Source: Curvibacter gracilis ATCC BAA-807
Lineage (GTDB): Bacteria > Pseudomonadota > Gammaproteobacteria > Burkholderiales > Burkholderiaceae_C
Direction of reading: 5' to 3'
DNA length: 64,000 bases
NCBI RefSeq assembly: GCF_000518645.1
Contig: NZ_KI912466.1
Span: 496,988-560,987 of the forward strand
Positions 35,262 to 48,900 of the stretch are shown piece by piece. The position numbers and the translations under genes are program-made. The notes beneath the pieces are model-generated. The model saw only the letters and a program-made list of their open reading frames with translations. It was not told where the DNA came from and searched no databases. Each line of letters begins with the position of its first letter. The first letter of the stretch is position 1.

Positions 35262-36515
35262 ATGAACGCCCCGGCTGAACACCCCATCGTGGTGGACGAA
35301 TTCCCTGCCCTGCGGCGCTCGCTGCGGGTCTCGATCGTCACCGAAACCTACCCGCCCGAAGTCAACGGAGTGGCCCGTACCCTGGCCTGCGTGGTCGAGG
35401 GACTGCGCGAGCGCAACCACGAGATCCAGCTGATCCGCCCCAACCAGTCCAAGGCCGAGACCCGGGGCGAGCAGGCCAGCGACGACGTGCTGTTCCACGA
35501 AGTGCTGATGCGGGGCCTGCCCATTCCGCGCTACCCGCACCTGCGCATGGGCCTGACCTCCAAGAAGACGCTGGTCAGCCTGTGGGCGCGGCGGCGGCCC
35601 GATGTGGTGCACATCGCCACCGAAGGCCCCATGGGCTGGTCGGCCCTGCAGGCGGCCGTGCAGCTCAAGCTGCCGGTGTGCTCGGACTTCCGCACCAACT
35701 TCCACGCCTACAGCAAGCACTACGGCATGGGCTGGCTGCACAAGCCCATCATGGCCTACCTGCGCAAGTTCCATAACCTCACGGCCTGCACCATGACCCC
35801 CGACGAGGGCCTGCGCCAGGAGCTGAGCGACTACGGCTTCCACAACGTCGAGGTGGTGTCGCGCGGCGTGGACACCCGCCTGTTCGACCCGGCGCGGCGC
35901 AGCGCCGCCCTGCGCCAGAGCTGGGGCGTGGCCCCCGACGACCTGGTGGTGCTGCACGTGGGGCGCCTCGCGCCCGAGAAGAACCTGGGCACCCTGACCA
36001 TGGCCTTCGAGGCCATCCGCCGCGTGCAGCCCCGCGCACGCCTGGTGCTGGTGGGCGACGGCCCCTCGCGCAAGGAGCTGCAGGCCCGCTGCCCCGATGC
36101 GGTCTTTGCCGGCATGCGCCATGGCGAAGACCTGGCCGCCCATTACGCCAGCGGCGACCTGTTCGTGTTCCCCAGCGTCACCGAGACCTTTGGCAACGTC
36201 ACCCTCGAGGCCCTGGCCAGCGGCCTGCCGGTGCTGGCCTACGACTACGCCGCCGCCAGCCAGTTGGTGCAGACCGGGCGCCACGGCGCGCTCGCGCCCT
36301 TCGGCAACATGAATGATTTCGTGCAACTGGGCGCCCGGCTGGCCGCCGACCCGACGGCCCTGCAGAAGATGGGACAGCAGGCCCGTGAGGCCGCCTGCCA
36401 GGCCAGCTGGGAGCGCATCATCAGCCGCATCGAGGGCCTCTACCACGCCCTGACCGAAGGGCGCCCCCTGCCCCAGCCGGAACCGGCACCGACCAGGCCG
36501 CGTCTGGCTGTCTGA
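35262..36515 (+). CDS. GT4 family glycosyltransferase (MgtA/PimB/SQD2-like)
   Basis: The 417-residue protein is a GT-B enzyme. The N-terminal domain has SIVTETYPPEVNGVART, the glycine-bearing loop typical of lipid mannosyl/glucuronosyl transferases. The C-terminal nucleotide-sugar domain has HVGRLAPEKNL, LVGDGPSRKEL and the EX7E motif ETFGNVTLE near residue 306. No signal peptide is present, so it should act on the cytosolic face of the membrane. Relatives glycosylate diacylglycerol or phosphatidylinositol, often under phosphate stress. The acceptor here is not known. Confidence 0.82.
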   Translation: MNAPAEHPIVVDEFPALRRSLRVSIVTETYPPEVNGVARTLACVVEGLRERNHEIQLIRPNQSKAETRGEQASDDVLFHEVLMRGLPIPRYPHLRMGLTSKKTLVSLWARRRPDVVHIATEGPMGWSALQAAVQLKLPVCSDFRTNFHAYSKHYGMGWLHKPIMAYLRKFHNLTACTMTPDEGLRQELSDYGFHNVEVVSRGVDTRLFDPARRSAALRQSWGVAPDDLVVLHVGRLAPEKNLGTLTMAFEAIRRVQPRARLVLVGDGPSRKELQARCPDAVFAGMRHGEDLAAHYASGDLFVFPSVTETFGNVTLEALASGLPVLAYDYAAASQLVQTGRHGALAPFGNMNDFVQLGARLAADPTALQKMGQQAREAACQASWERIISRIEGLYHALTEGRPLPQPEPAPTRPRLAV

Positions 36516-36520
36516 CCCCC

Positions 36521-36569
36521 TCTTGCCGCCGCCTCTTGCCGCCGCCTCTTGCCGCCGCCTCTTGCCGCC
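36521..36569. repeat. 13-bp tandem repeat, 3.8 copies
   Basis: TCTTGCCGCCGCC is repeated perfectly at 36521, 36534 and 36547, with a partial fourth copy from 36560. It lies in the 86-bp gap between the convergent GT4 and lplT stop codons. It contains no hairpin with a T tract. It could vary in copy number between strains. Confidence 0.85.
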
Positions 36570-36601
36570 CCCTGCGGCCGCCCCCTCTGGCCGGAAGAAC
36601 T

Positions 36602-37852
36602 TCAGCCGGCAGGCAGGGTCAGCACGCGGTGCCGGCAGCGCCACCACAACACGGCCATGCTGGCCGCGATCAGCAGCCCGAACACCCCCATCAGCGGCAC
36701 CACCGGCAACTCCAGCGCCAGCAGGCCCGCATAGCCCGCCAGCATCACCAGGATGCTCAGGTTCTCGTTGTAGCCCTGCACGGCAATGGATCGCCCGGCC
36801 GTCAGCAGCTGGTGCCCGCGGTGCTGCAACAGCGCATTCATGGGCACCACCAGCACGCCCCCCACCAAGCCCACCAGCGCCAGCAGGGGCAGGGCCACGG
36901 CAAAGCGCTGCGTCAGCGACACGGCGGTGATCAGCAAGCCCAGCAAGACCCCGGCCGGCAACACCCGCACCGCCTGGTGCAGGGCCACCCGGTGGCCGGC
37001 CAGGCCGGCGCCCAGCACCACGCCCACCGCCACCATGGCCTGCAGGTAGGCCGCCTGGTCCAACGGCAGGCGCAGCGACTCCTGGGCCCAGCGCAGCACC
37101 GCAAACTGCAGCGTGGCGCCCACGCCCCAGAACAGCGTCGTCACCCCCAGCGACAGGCCGCCCTCGGCATCGCGCCACAGCAGCCGGTTGCTGGCGTTGA
37201 AGTCGCGCAGCAGGGCCAGGGGGTGGATCTCGCGTCGGGCGTAACGGGCCCCGCTGTCCGGCACGCCCAGTTGCAGCAGCGCCGCCACGCCATACACACA
37301 AAGCAGCAGGCCCAGCGAGCCGGCCAGGGCCGAATCCAGCGGCAGCCCCCAGGCCAGCAAGCCCTGCCGGGCCTGGCTGGCCAGCGCCGAGCCACACACC
37401 AGGGCACTCACCAGAAAGCCCCCCGTGACGGCCCCCAGCAAGGCAGCACAGACGATGGAGATCTCGATCCAGCTGTTGGCCACCACCAGTTGCCGCGCCG
37501 GCACCATCTCGGTCACCAGCCCGTACTTGGCCGGGGCATAGCCCGCCGCGCCCAGGCCGACCACCGCATAGGCCAGCACCGGGTGCACGCCCACCAGCAG
37601 GCCCAGCACGCCCAACACCTTGATGGCGTTCATCCAGGCCATCAGCCGGGCCTTGGGCATGGCGTCGGCCAACGGCCCTGCCACCGGCGCCAGCACCACA
37701 TACGACAGCGTGAACGCGAACTTCAGCAAAGGCGCCCACCAGCCCGGCACGCCCTGCTCCTGCAGCAGGGCCATGGTGACGATCAGCAAGGCGTTGTCGG
37801 CCAGGGCAGAGGTGAACTGGGCCGCAATCAACAAGGAGAAACCGGTGGGCAT
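36602..37852 (-). CDS. lplT: lysophospholipid transporter LplT
   Basis: LplT flips lysophospholipids inward for re-acylation. The 416-residue MFS protein starts MPTGFSLLIAAQFTSALADN, with the LplT-typical QFTSALADNALLI. It shows about twelve helices, including GPLADAMPKARLMAWMNAIK. I chose ATG at 37850-37852 because the longer reading passes through an 11-bp repeat array that looks regulatory. No adjacent aas acyltransferase gene is seen, unlike E. coli. Its head faces the GGDEF-EAL gene. Confidence 0.85.
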   Translation of the reverse strand: MPTGFSLLIAAQFTSALADNALLIVTMALLQEQGVPGWWAPLLKFAFTLSYVVLAPVAGPLADAMPKARLMAWMNAIKVLGVLGLLVGVHPVLAYAVVGLGAAGYAPAKYGLVTEMVPARQLVVANSWIEISIVCAALLGAVTGGFLVSALVCGSALASQARQGLLAWGLPLDSALAGSLGLLLCVYGVAALLQLGVPDSGARYARREIHPLALLRDFNASNRLLWRDAEGGLSLGVTTLFWGVGATLQFAVLRWAQESLRLPLDQAAYLQAMVAVGVVLGAGLAGHRVALHQAVRVLPAGVLLGLLITAVSLTQRFAVALPLLALVGLVGGVLVVPMNALLQHRGHQLLTAGRSIAVQGYNENLSILVMLAGYAGLLALELPVVPLMGVFGLLIAASMAVLWWRCRHRVLTLPAG

Positions 37853-37914
37853 GCGCGTGGGCCTGAAAGGCCGTCGTGACGGCCTGATGGAATGAATCCC
37901 CCATTGGGACCGGA

Positions 37915-38020
37915 GGCCATGACGCCGCCATGACGCGGTCATGACGCCTGCATGAACCCGCCATGACGCAGCGCGTCAACGCGTCAATGCACCAACCATG
38001 GGCAACCGCAGGATTGACGC
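37915..38020. promoter_or_regulatory. iteron-like array of TGACGC / Pho-box-like repeats upstream of lplT
   Basis: CATGACGC starts at 37918, 37929, 37940 and 37962, and a degenerate CATGAACC at 37951, so five units are phased at exactly 11 bp. Two inverted copies (GCGTCA at 37973 and 37981) follow. ATTGACGC at 38013-38020 then pairs with GCGTCAAT at 37981-37988. Read toward lplT, four units are GCGTCATGNNN. They share GTCAT and the 11-bp period with Pho boxes. The array begins about 65 bp before the lplT start and ends about 130 bp before the GGDEF-EAL start. Confidence 0.6.
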
Positions 38021-38147
38021 ACCACCAAAGGGCGCTCGCGCACCAAAGTGCGCCTCCCGAAGGCGGCGCGATGCCCATCCCTGGGGCGGCCGCCGCCCGC
38101 GGCGGCACGGATCCTGCTGTGCCAAGCGCTGCTGTAGCTTGAGACCG

Positions 38148-40475
38148 ATGTCAGACCCGATTCAAAAGAGCGGCCACCTTGCCCACCCGGTGATGCCGCC
38201 GCCCACCCCCTCCCGCACCCAGGTGCCCACCTTGGCTCGCACCTCTGCGCGGACCTCTGCGCGCCCTTCGGCGCGGGCCTTCGCGCGCACGCCCCCCGCC
38301 CTGGAGGCCGCAGCGGGCTTTGGCCAGTGGGCCCATGCCGAGGGCTGGCTGAGCCTGTCGCCCCAGGCGGCCGCCTTCTTCGATGCCCAGGGTCGGCTCG
38401 AAGGCCCGCTCGACGACGGCCTGACCCATGTGGTGATGGACGACCTGGTGCGCCTGCTGCCCCGCCTCATGGCCCGCGCCGGCCAGCCCTGGCAACAGGA
38501 CCTGCGCGTGATCAGCCGCACCCAGGGCCTGCGCTGGCTGCGCATGACGGCCTTGCCGGCCGACCCCGAACAGCCCGATCTGCAGCAAGGCATCGTGCAG
38601 GATGTGACCGAACTCAAGCACGCCCAGATGCGCGAGCGCCTGGGCTTCGAGCTGACCGAGTTCCTGGTCGGCTCGCACTCGCTGGGCAGCGCCATCCTCA
38701 ATGTGATCCAGGGGGTGTGCAACAGCCTGGGCTGGGATTGGGGTGCCTACTGGGCCCTGGAAACCGACCCGGCCGGCCAACCCCAGCTGGCCTGCCACCA
38801 GTTCTGGCACCCCAGCGAACACGACATGAGCGCCTTCAGCCAGGCCAGCCAGCAGCTGCGGCTGCGCCCCGGCGAGGGCCTGGTGGGCCGGGTGTGGCAA
38901 AGCGGCGCCGCCACCTGGGTGGAGGACATGGCCACCGACCCGGGCTTTGTGCGCCGCGCCAGCGCCCGCGCCAGCCACCTGCGCTCGGGCTACATCTTTC
39001 CGGTCACCTTCCAGAGCGGCGACGGCTCGGACCACCGCCCCGGCGTGCTGGAGTTCTACAGCAGCCTGGCACGCCAGCCCGATGCCCAGCTGCCCCAGCT
39101 CTCGGGCACCATCGGCGCCCTGCTGGCCCAGACCGCGCAGAAGCTGGAGCAACAGGCCACGGTGCTGCACCTGTCCCAGGTCGACGGCCTGACCGGGCTG
39201 GCCAACCGGCGCCACTTCTACGAAGTGCTGGGCGCCACCTGCCGCCAGGCCGAAGCCCTGGGCCACAAATTCGGCCTGATGTTCATCGACCTGGACCGTT
39301 TCAAACCCATCAACGACGCCTTCGGGCACGACGCCGGCAACACCGTGCTGCGCGAGTTCGCACAACGCCTGCAGGCCCTGGCGCCGCCCGGGGCCACCGC
39401 CGGCCGCCTGGGCGGTGATGAATTTGCCCTGCTGCTGCCCGGGGCCGACCTGCAGGCCTTTGCCGAGACGGCAGAGCGGGTGCGACTGGCGGCCCGGCGC
39501 CCCATGCTGCACGAAGGCGTGGAACTGAGCCTGAGCGCCAGCGTGGGCATCAGCCTGTTCCCGGAGAACGGACGCACCCCGCCCGAGCTGCTGCGCAGCG
39601 CCGACGATGCCATGTACCGCATCAAGCAGAACGGGCGCGACGGCAGCGACTTCTTCTCGCAGACCAACCCGCACGCCCTGGCCGAGCAGCAAAACACCCT
39701 GATGCAGCGCCTGAAGATGGCACAGGACCTGCACCTGGCCCTGCAACGCCAGGAGCTGTTCCTGCACCACCAGCCCATCTTCGACCAGACCAGCGGCCGG
39801 CTGCACGGCACCGAGGCCCTGGTGCGCTGGCGCAGGCCCGATGGGCAACTGGTGCCGCCCGATGTGTTCATCCCGCTGGCCGAAGAGGCGCACCTGATCG
39901 TGCAGATCGGCCAATGGGTGGCCGCCCAGGCCTGTGCCGACCTGGCCACCCTGGAGGCCGCCGGGCTCCAAGGGCTGCGGGTGCATGTGAACATGGCCTC
40001 GCCCGAATTCCACCGCGATACCCTGCCCGACGAATTGCTGGCCCTCACGCGTCGGCACGGCCTGGCACCGGCCCAGCTCTCGCTGGAGCTGACCGAAACC
40101 CTGGTGATGGAGCAGCCCGCGCAGGTCACGGCCGTGATGGGCCGGCTGCGCGCGGCCGGCTTCGAGATCAGCCTGGATGATTTCGGCCAGGGGCACTCGG
40201 CGCTGTCGCTGCTCAAGCAACTGCCGCTGAACACCCTGAAAGTCGACCGCTGCTTTGTGCGCGGGCTGGGCGAAGACGTCAGCGACGAAGCCATTGTGCG
40301 CACCATCCTCGACCTGGGCCGCCACCTGGGCCTGCGCGTGATCGTGGAAGGCGTGGAGACCGCCGCCCAGCTCAAGCGCGTGCGCGCCTGCGGCGGCCAG
40401 TTCGTGCAGGGCTACCTGCTGGCGCGGCCGATGCCGCTGGGCGAGCTGCTGCAGCGCTTCACGACACCGGCCTGA
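38148..40475 (+). CDS. PAS-GAF-GGDEF-EAL cyclic-di-GMP protein
   Basis: The 775-residue cytosolic protein has a low-complexity Ser/Ala/Arg N-terminus and a PAS-like domain (~55-165). A GAF domain (~165-325) follows. The GGDEF domain has LTGLANRRHF near 348 and an intact LGGDEFALLL near 421. The EAL domain has TEALVRW near 555 and DDFGQGHS near 678. Both catalytic signatures are intact, so it could make and degrade c-di-GMP, with PAS/GAF deciding which dominates. No membrane segment is seen. The start at 38148 gives a compact N-terminus; an earlier in-frame start at 37998 is possible. It is convergent with recD, with 2 bp between the stops. Confidence 0.9.
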   Translation: MSDPIQKSGHLAHPVMPPPTPSRTQVPTLARTSARTSARPSARAFARTPPALEAAAGFGQWAHAEGWLSLSPQAAAFFDAQGRLEGPLDDGLTHVVMDDLVRLLPRLMARAGQPWQQDLRVISRTQGLRWLRMTALPADPEQPDLQQGIVQDVTELKHAQMRERLGFELTEFLVGSHSLGSAILNVIQGVCNSLGWDWGAYWALETDPAGQPQLACHQFWHPSEHDMSAFSQASQQLRLRPGEGLVGRVWQSGAATWVEDMATDPGFVRRASARASHLRSGYIFPVTFQSGDGSDHRPGVLEFYSSLARQPDAQLPQLSGTIGALLAQTAQKLEQQATVLHLSQVDGLTGLANRRHFYEVLGATCRQAEALGHKFGLMFIDLDRFKPINDAFGHDAGNTVLREFAQRLQALAPPGATAGRLGGDEFALLLPGADLQAFAETAERVRLAARRPMLHEGVELSLSASVGISLFPENGRTPPELLRSADDAMYRIKQNGRDGSDFFSQTNPHALAEQQNTLMQRLKMAQDLHLALQRQELFLHHQPIFDQTSGRLHGTEALVRWRRPDGQLVPPDVFIPLAEEAHLIVQIGQWVAAQACADLATLEAAGLQGLRVHVNMASPEFHRDTLPDELLALTRRHGLAPAQLSLELTETLVMEQPAQVTAVMGRLRAAGFEISLDDFGQGHSALSLLKQLPLNTLKVDRCFVRGLGEDVSDEAIVRTILDLGRHLGLRVIVEGVETAAQLKRVRACGGQFVQGYLLARPMPLGELLQRFTTPA

Positions 40476-40477
40476 AG

Positions 40478-42312
40478 CTACATCGTCAGGCCGCCGCTGC
40501 GCACGATCTGGCGCTCCACCGAGCGCAGCAACACCGGCACGGCCGGCACCGCCAGGGTCAGCCGGCTCTTGGCGCGGGTGATGCCGGTGTAGAGCAGCTC
40601 GCGCGTGAGCACGGCCACGGGCTGCTCGGGCAGCACCAGGCAGACATGCTCGAACTCCGAGCCCTGCGATTTGTGCACGGTCATGGCGAACACGCTCTCC
40701 ACCGCATCCAGGCGCGAGGGCTGCACCCAGTGCACGCCACCCGCCCCATCGGGGAAGGCCACCCGCAAGCCCTTGGCATGCGGCAGGCACAGGCCGATGT
40801 CGCCGTTCATGAGCTTGAGGGCGTAGTCGTTGCGCGTGGCCATCACCGGCCGCCCCGGGTACCAGCCCTCGGGCGGAAAACCCAGCGCCAGCGCGATGCG
40901 CCGGTTCAGCGCCTGCACCCCCCAGGCCCCCTCGCGCACCGCACACAGCACCTGAAAGCGCGCCAGCGCGGCCAGGGCCTGCAAGGCCTGGGCATCGCTG
41001 CTGCCGCCGGCACCGATCCGGGCCAGGGCCTCCAGCCCCGGTTGCCAGCCCTGGCGCCACAGCGCGGCCAGGGCCGGGTCGCCCCCGGGGCGCGGCTGCA
41101 GGCGCTGCACCGAGGCGGTGCTGCGGCCCGCCACCGGGGCCTGCTGCCAGAGCTGGCGCACCGCGCCCACATCGCCCGCATTCACCGCCCGCGCCCATTG
41201 GCCGATGGGGCTGTCACCGGCAAAGCGGCGGCTGTGCCGCAGCATCACCGTCTGCTGGGCCAGCACGCCACCGTCGCCCTGCCAAGGGCGGAGGTCCACC
41301 TGGGCCACCTCGGCCAGCCAGGCCACGGTGGCCGCGCTGTAGCGGCCGGCCTGGGCGCCGTGGCACAGCTGGCCCATCACCGCACCAGCCTCGACCGAGG
41401 CCAGCTGGTCTTTGTCGCCCAGCAGGATCACGCTGGCGTGCAGGGGCACGGCGCGCAGCAGGCGGGCCATCATCTCCAGGTCGATCATCGAGGCCTCGTC
41501 CACCACCACCAGGTCCAGCGCCAGCGCGGGCAGCGGGGCCGCAGCGCCGCCGCCGGGGCGCACCTGCAGCAGCTTGTGCAGGGTGGCGGCATGGGCCGGG
41601 ATGTCGGCACGCAGGGCCTCGGGCAGCGAGTTGAGGGCCGAGGCGATCGATTCGCCCAGGCGCGCTGCCGCCTTGCCGGTGGGCGCGGCCAGCGCCACGC
41701 GCAAGGGCCGGCCCTGCTGGGCCCGCGCATGCGACTGCAGCAAGGCCAGCAGGCGCACCACGGTGGTGGTCTTGCCGGTGCCGGGCCCGCCGGTGACCAG
41801 GGTCAGGCGCTGACGCGCGGCCAGGGCACAGGCCACTTTCTGCCAATCGGGCCCGGGCACCGCCGGGTCGGGCGGAAACAGCTGGGTCAAGGCCTGGGCC
41901 AGGCCTTCAGGGGCCTTGGGCGGCAGGGCCAGGCGCGCCTCGATGCTGTGGCGGATGGCCTGCTCGGCCGCCCAGTTGCGGCGCAGGTACAGGCGCTCGC
42001 CCTCGCGCACCAGGGGGCTGCCGGGGCCGTGCACCCAGGGCAGGTGCTCGGCACCAGCGGCCAGGTCGGGCGGCAGGGCTTGCAGGGCCGGCTCCTCCCA
42101 GCCCAGGGTGGCGCCGGGCTCGCGCTGCAGCGCGGCCAGGTCGAGACAGGCGTGACCACGGCCGTATTGGTGGCTCACCAGGGCGGCCAACCAGGCGTGG
42201 CGCGGGTCATCGCTGGGCTGGGCCTGCTGCACAAAGGCGGCCAGGGCCCGATCCAGCCGGTTCAGCGGCGTGGCTTCGGCGGCATCGACCGTGCGGGCCA
42301 GAAGAGAGGTCG

Positions 42313-42316
<4 letters not shown>
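40478..42316 (-). CDS. recD: exodeoxyribonuclease V alpha subunit RecD
   Basis: RecD is the 5'-3' helicase motor of the RecBCD complex that processes double-strand breaks. The 612-residue product shows GGPGTGKTTT near residue 174, VDEASMIDLEMM near 270 and a late superfamily 1 motif, AMTVHKSQGSEF. The ATG at 42314-42316 overlaps the recB stop by 4 bp. It is the last gene of recCBD, in the usual order. Confidence 0.94.
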
Positions 42317-45935
<3,619 letters not shown>

Positions 45936-45939
<4 letters not shown>

Positions 45940-48900
45940 TCGGCGTCTCCGATCGGGCCCAGGTGCAGGTGGCGGGCCAGTTCGCCGTACAGGGCCTCGG
46001 CCCAGCGCGGCAGCTCGGCCTGCAGTTCGGCATAGCCCTGGAAGCAGCGTTGCAGGTAGGGCGAGCGCGCGGCCTCGCCCGCGCGCTGGTAGTCGCCCTC
46101 GTAGGCGGCGCGGGCCAGCTCGTGGGCCTGGGCCTCGTCCTTGCCACGGCGCAGGGCCTGGTCATAGGCCCAGGCGCTGAGGGCCGCCACCGGCAGGGGC
46201 TGGGCCCAGGCGGCGCGGTAGACCTGCACCAGGCCGCTCAAGATCTCGATGGCCCGCGCGGGGGCCAGCGGGCGCAACACGATCTGTCCGTCCAGCCCCA
46301 GCACGGTGCTGGTGAGCGCCAGGCCCTGGGCGCAGCCGGCCAGGTGGTTGACCCAGACCGCCGCCACCACCTCCACCCGGGCGCCCTGCTCCTTGCCCTT
46401 GCCTTGCAGCACCGCGCCCGGGCGCTGCACCCGCTGCAGACAGGGGCCGCGCCACAGGCTGTCGTCCCCCGCTGCCGGGGCCGGAGCGTCCGCCGACCCG
46501 AACAGGCCGCCGAGCGAATCCTGCAGGCGCAGGCCATCCACCACCAGGTCGATGGGCTGCGCGGGCAGGGCCTGGGGGTAGCGCTCGGCCCAGGGCGCCA
46601 GGCGCTCCTGCACCACGGCGACGCGGCCCTGCAGCTCGTGCAAGTCGCGCTGGCCGAAGGCGGCCAGCGGCAGCAGGCCGCGCAGGGGCAGCTCGGCCAG
46701 GGCCTGCCCAGGGTCGGCCGCCTCCAGCACCGACTGGCCGGCCAGGTACTTGTCCAGCCCATCGAGGGCAAAGGGCTCGGTGTCTTCGCCGGCCTCGTCC
46801 AGCTCGCTCAGCACCACGCCCAGGCGGGCCTTGAAGAACACCTCGACCGGCTGGCGCAGCAACTGGCGCAGCGCGTGCAGGCTCAAGGGCTCGGGCACGG
46901 GCACCGGTGAGGCTTGGGGCGGCAGCGCGGCCTGGGCCACCGCCGTGCTCTGATGCGCCTGGTGCGCCTGGGCCCAGTCGCTGTCATAGGTGCGAAAGCC
47001 CGAGCCGGCGCGAAAGTAGGCCTCGGAAAACGGCTGCAAGGGCTGCTGCCGCACAGGCCGCGCGGGGCGCCAGCCACTGTGCAGGTGCTCAATCAGCTGT
47101 GCCACCAGCACAGAAGGCGGTCGCTCGGCGTTGTCGGTGGCGCGGTGGCCCTGCCAGCTCAGGTAGAGGCGGTCGCGGGCCGACAGCAAGGCCTCCAGGA
47201 ACAGGTAGCGGTCGTCTTCTCGCCGCGAGCGGTCACCGGCGCGCCAGCTGCTGGCCATCAGGTCGAAGTCGCGCGGGGCGGTCTGGCGCGGGTAGTCGCC
47301 ATCGTTCATGCCCAGCAGACACACCGCCCTGAAGGGGATGGAGCGCATGGGCATCAGGGTGCCGAACTGCACGCCGCCGCCCAGAAAGCGCTGTTGCAGG
47401 CCGCTGTCCTGCAGCTGGGCCAGCCAGTGCTCGCGCGCCACCTCCAGCGGCAGCGGGCTGTCCAGGCCGGCTTGCTCGCAGGCCTGCAGCCAGGCGTCCA
47501 GTGGCGCCAGCAAGGCCTCGATCTGGCGCGTCTCCAGTTCGTCGGCGGCCTCGAAGAAGCGCTCGACCACGCCGCGGAACACCTGGCCCCATTCGGCAGG
47601 GGGGCGCTCACGCTCCAGCGCCTCCAGCGTTTCGGTGACGGCATCGACCCAGTCGAGCAAGGCATTGGCCACGCTGGCATCCAGCCCGCTGAGCGCGGGC
47701 TGGGCCAGGGTGTCGGCCCAGACCTGGCCGTCGCCCTGAGCCCCCCCCTCGCCCAGGGCGTAGCCCAGCAGCAGGCGCCGCAAGCCGAAAGCCCAGGTGT
47801 TGTGCCCGGCGCCGGCCACCCCGGCCGGCAGGCCCCAGCGGCGGCGGTGCGCTTCGTCCAGGCCCCAGCGCACGCCGGCCTGCTGCAGCCAGCCGTGCAG
47901 CTCGTCCACCTCGACCTCGCCCAGGCCGAAGCGCTGGCGCAGCGCCCGCACCTCGAACAGGCCCAGCCAGTCCGACAGGGTGAGGCGCGACTGCGGCAGC
48001 GACAGCAGGGCCTGCAGCGCCTGCACGATGGGCGACTGGCGCGGCGAGCGGTCGGCCACCGAGTAGGGGATGTGGCGCGGCTGGCCCGCGGCAAAGCGGC
48101 CGAACACGGCCTGGATGTGGGGCGCGAAGACGGCGATGTCGGGCACCATGACCATCACGTCACGCGGGCGCAGGGCCGGGTCGGCATCGAACCAGGCCAG
48201 CAACTGATCGTGCAGCACCTCGACCTCGCGCTGCGCCGAGTGGCAGGTGACCAGGGTGATCGAATCGTCGTCGGGCAGCAGCGGCCAGGGCTCCGTGGGT
48301 GTCTGCAGGTGCAGCATGCCCGACTGGAGTTGGGCCAGCTGGCTGGGCTGGGCCAGACCGGCCAGCGGGTCGACAAAGGCATCGACGCGCACAAAGCGGT
48401 GGCGGTAGCCCTCCACGTTGTCGAACTCGTCGAGCATGTGCAGGTAGTCGCGCCCCTGCTTGCCCCAGGAGGCCAGCAGCGGGTGACCCGGGCGCGCGGC
48501 CTGGGCGGCCTCCAGCTGGGCCGGCTTGACGCGCTGGCGCCGCCGCAGCACCTGGCGCAGCTGGGCGTGGCCCTCGACCAGATCGCCCCAGTAGTACTGA
48601 CTGGGGTTGTGCACCAGCATCAGCACCTGGCTCAGCTGGCCCAGCGCGGCCAGGGCTTCGACCGCCTGGTGCGACATCGACGAGATGCCGAACACCACGA
48701 TGCGCTCGGGCAGGCCGGCCGGGCGTTCGCCGCCCGCGGCCAGCTGCTGCAGCCGCGCCATGAAGCGGGCGTGCACGGCGGCCCGCGAGGCCTCGGCCAG
48801 GGCCTCGCCGACATCGGTGCGCAGGTCGCGCCACAGGGCCGGCTGCCAGGCCTGGGCCGGGTCCAGCGGCAGGTCGGGGCCTTGCGGCTGGCTCAGCACA

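Noticed and set aside
36521-36569. Possible CRISPR array
   Set aside because: The units are 13 bp, directly adjacent and without spacers; it is a plain tandem repeat and no cas genes are near.
37981-38020. Plasmid or chromosome origin iterons
   Set aside because: The repeats are TGACGC-based and phased, but there is no rep, dnaA, parA or DnaA-box cluster nearby. A regulatory array fits better.
35151-38108. 985-codon open frame on the minus strand covering GT4 and lplT
   Set aside because: It is antisense to GT4 and out of frame with lplT, with a composition typical of spurious frames.
38151-41198. 1015-codon open frame opposite the GGDEF-EAL gene and recD
   Set aside because: It crosses two well-supported genes and has the low-complexity composition of an antisense artefact.
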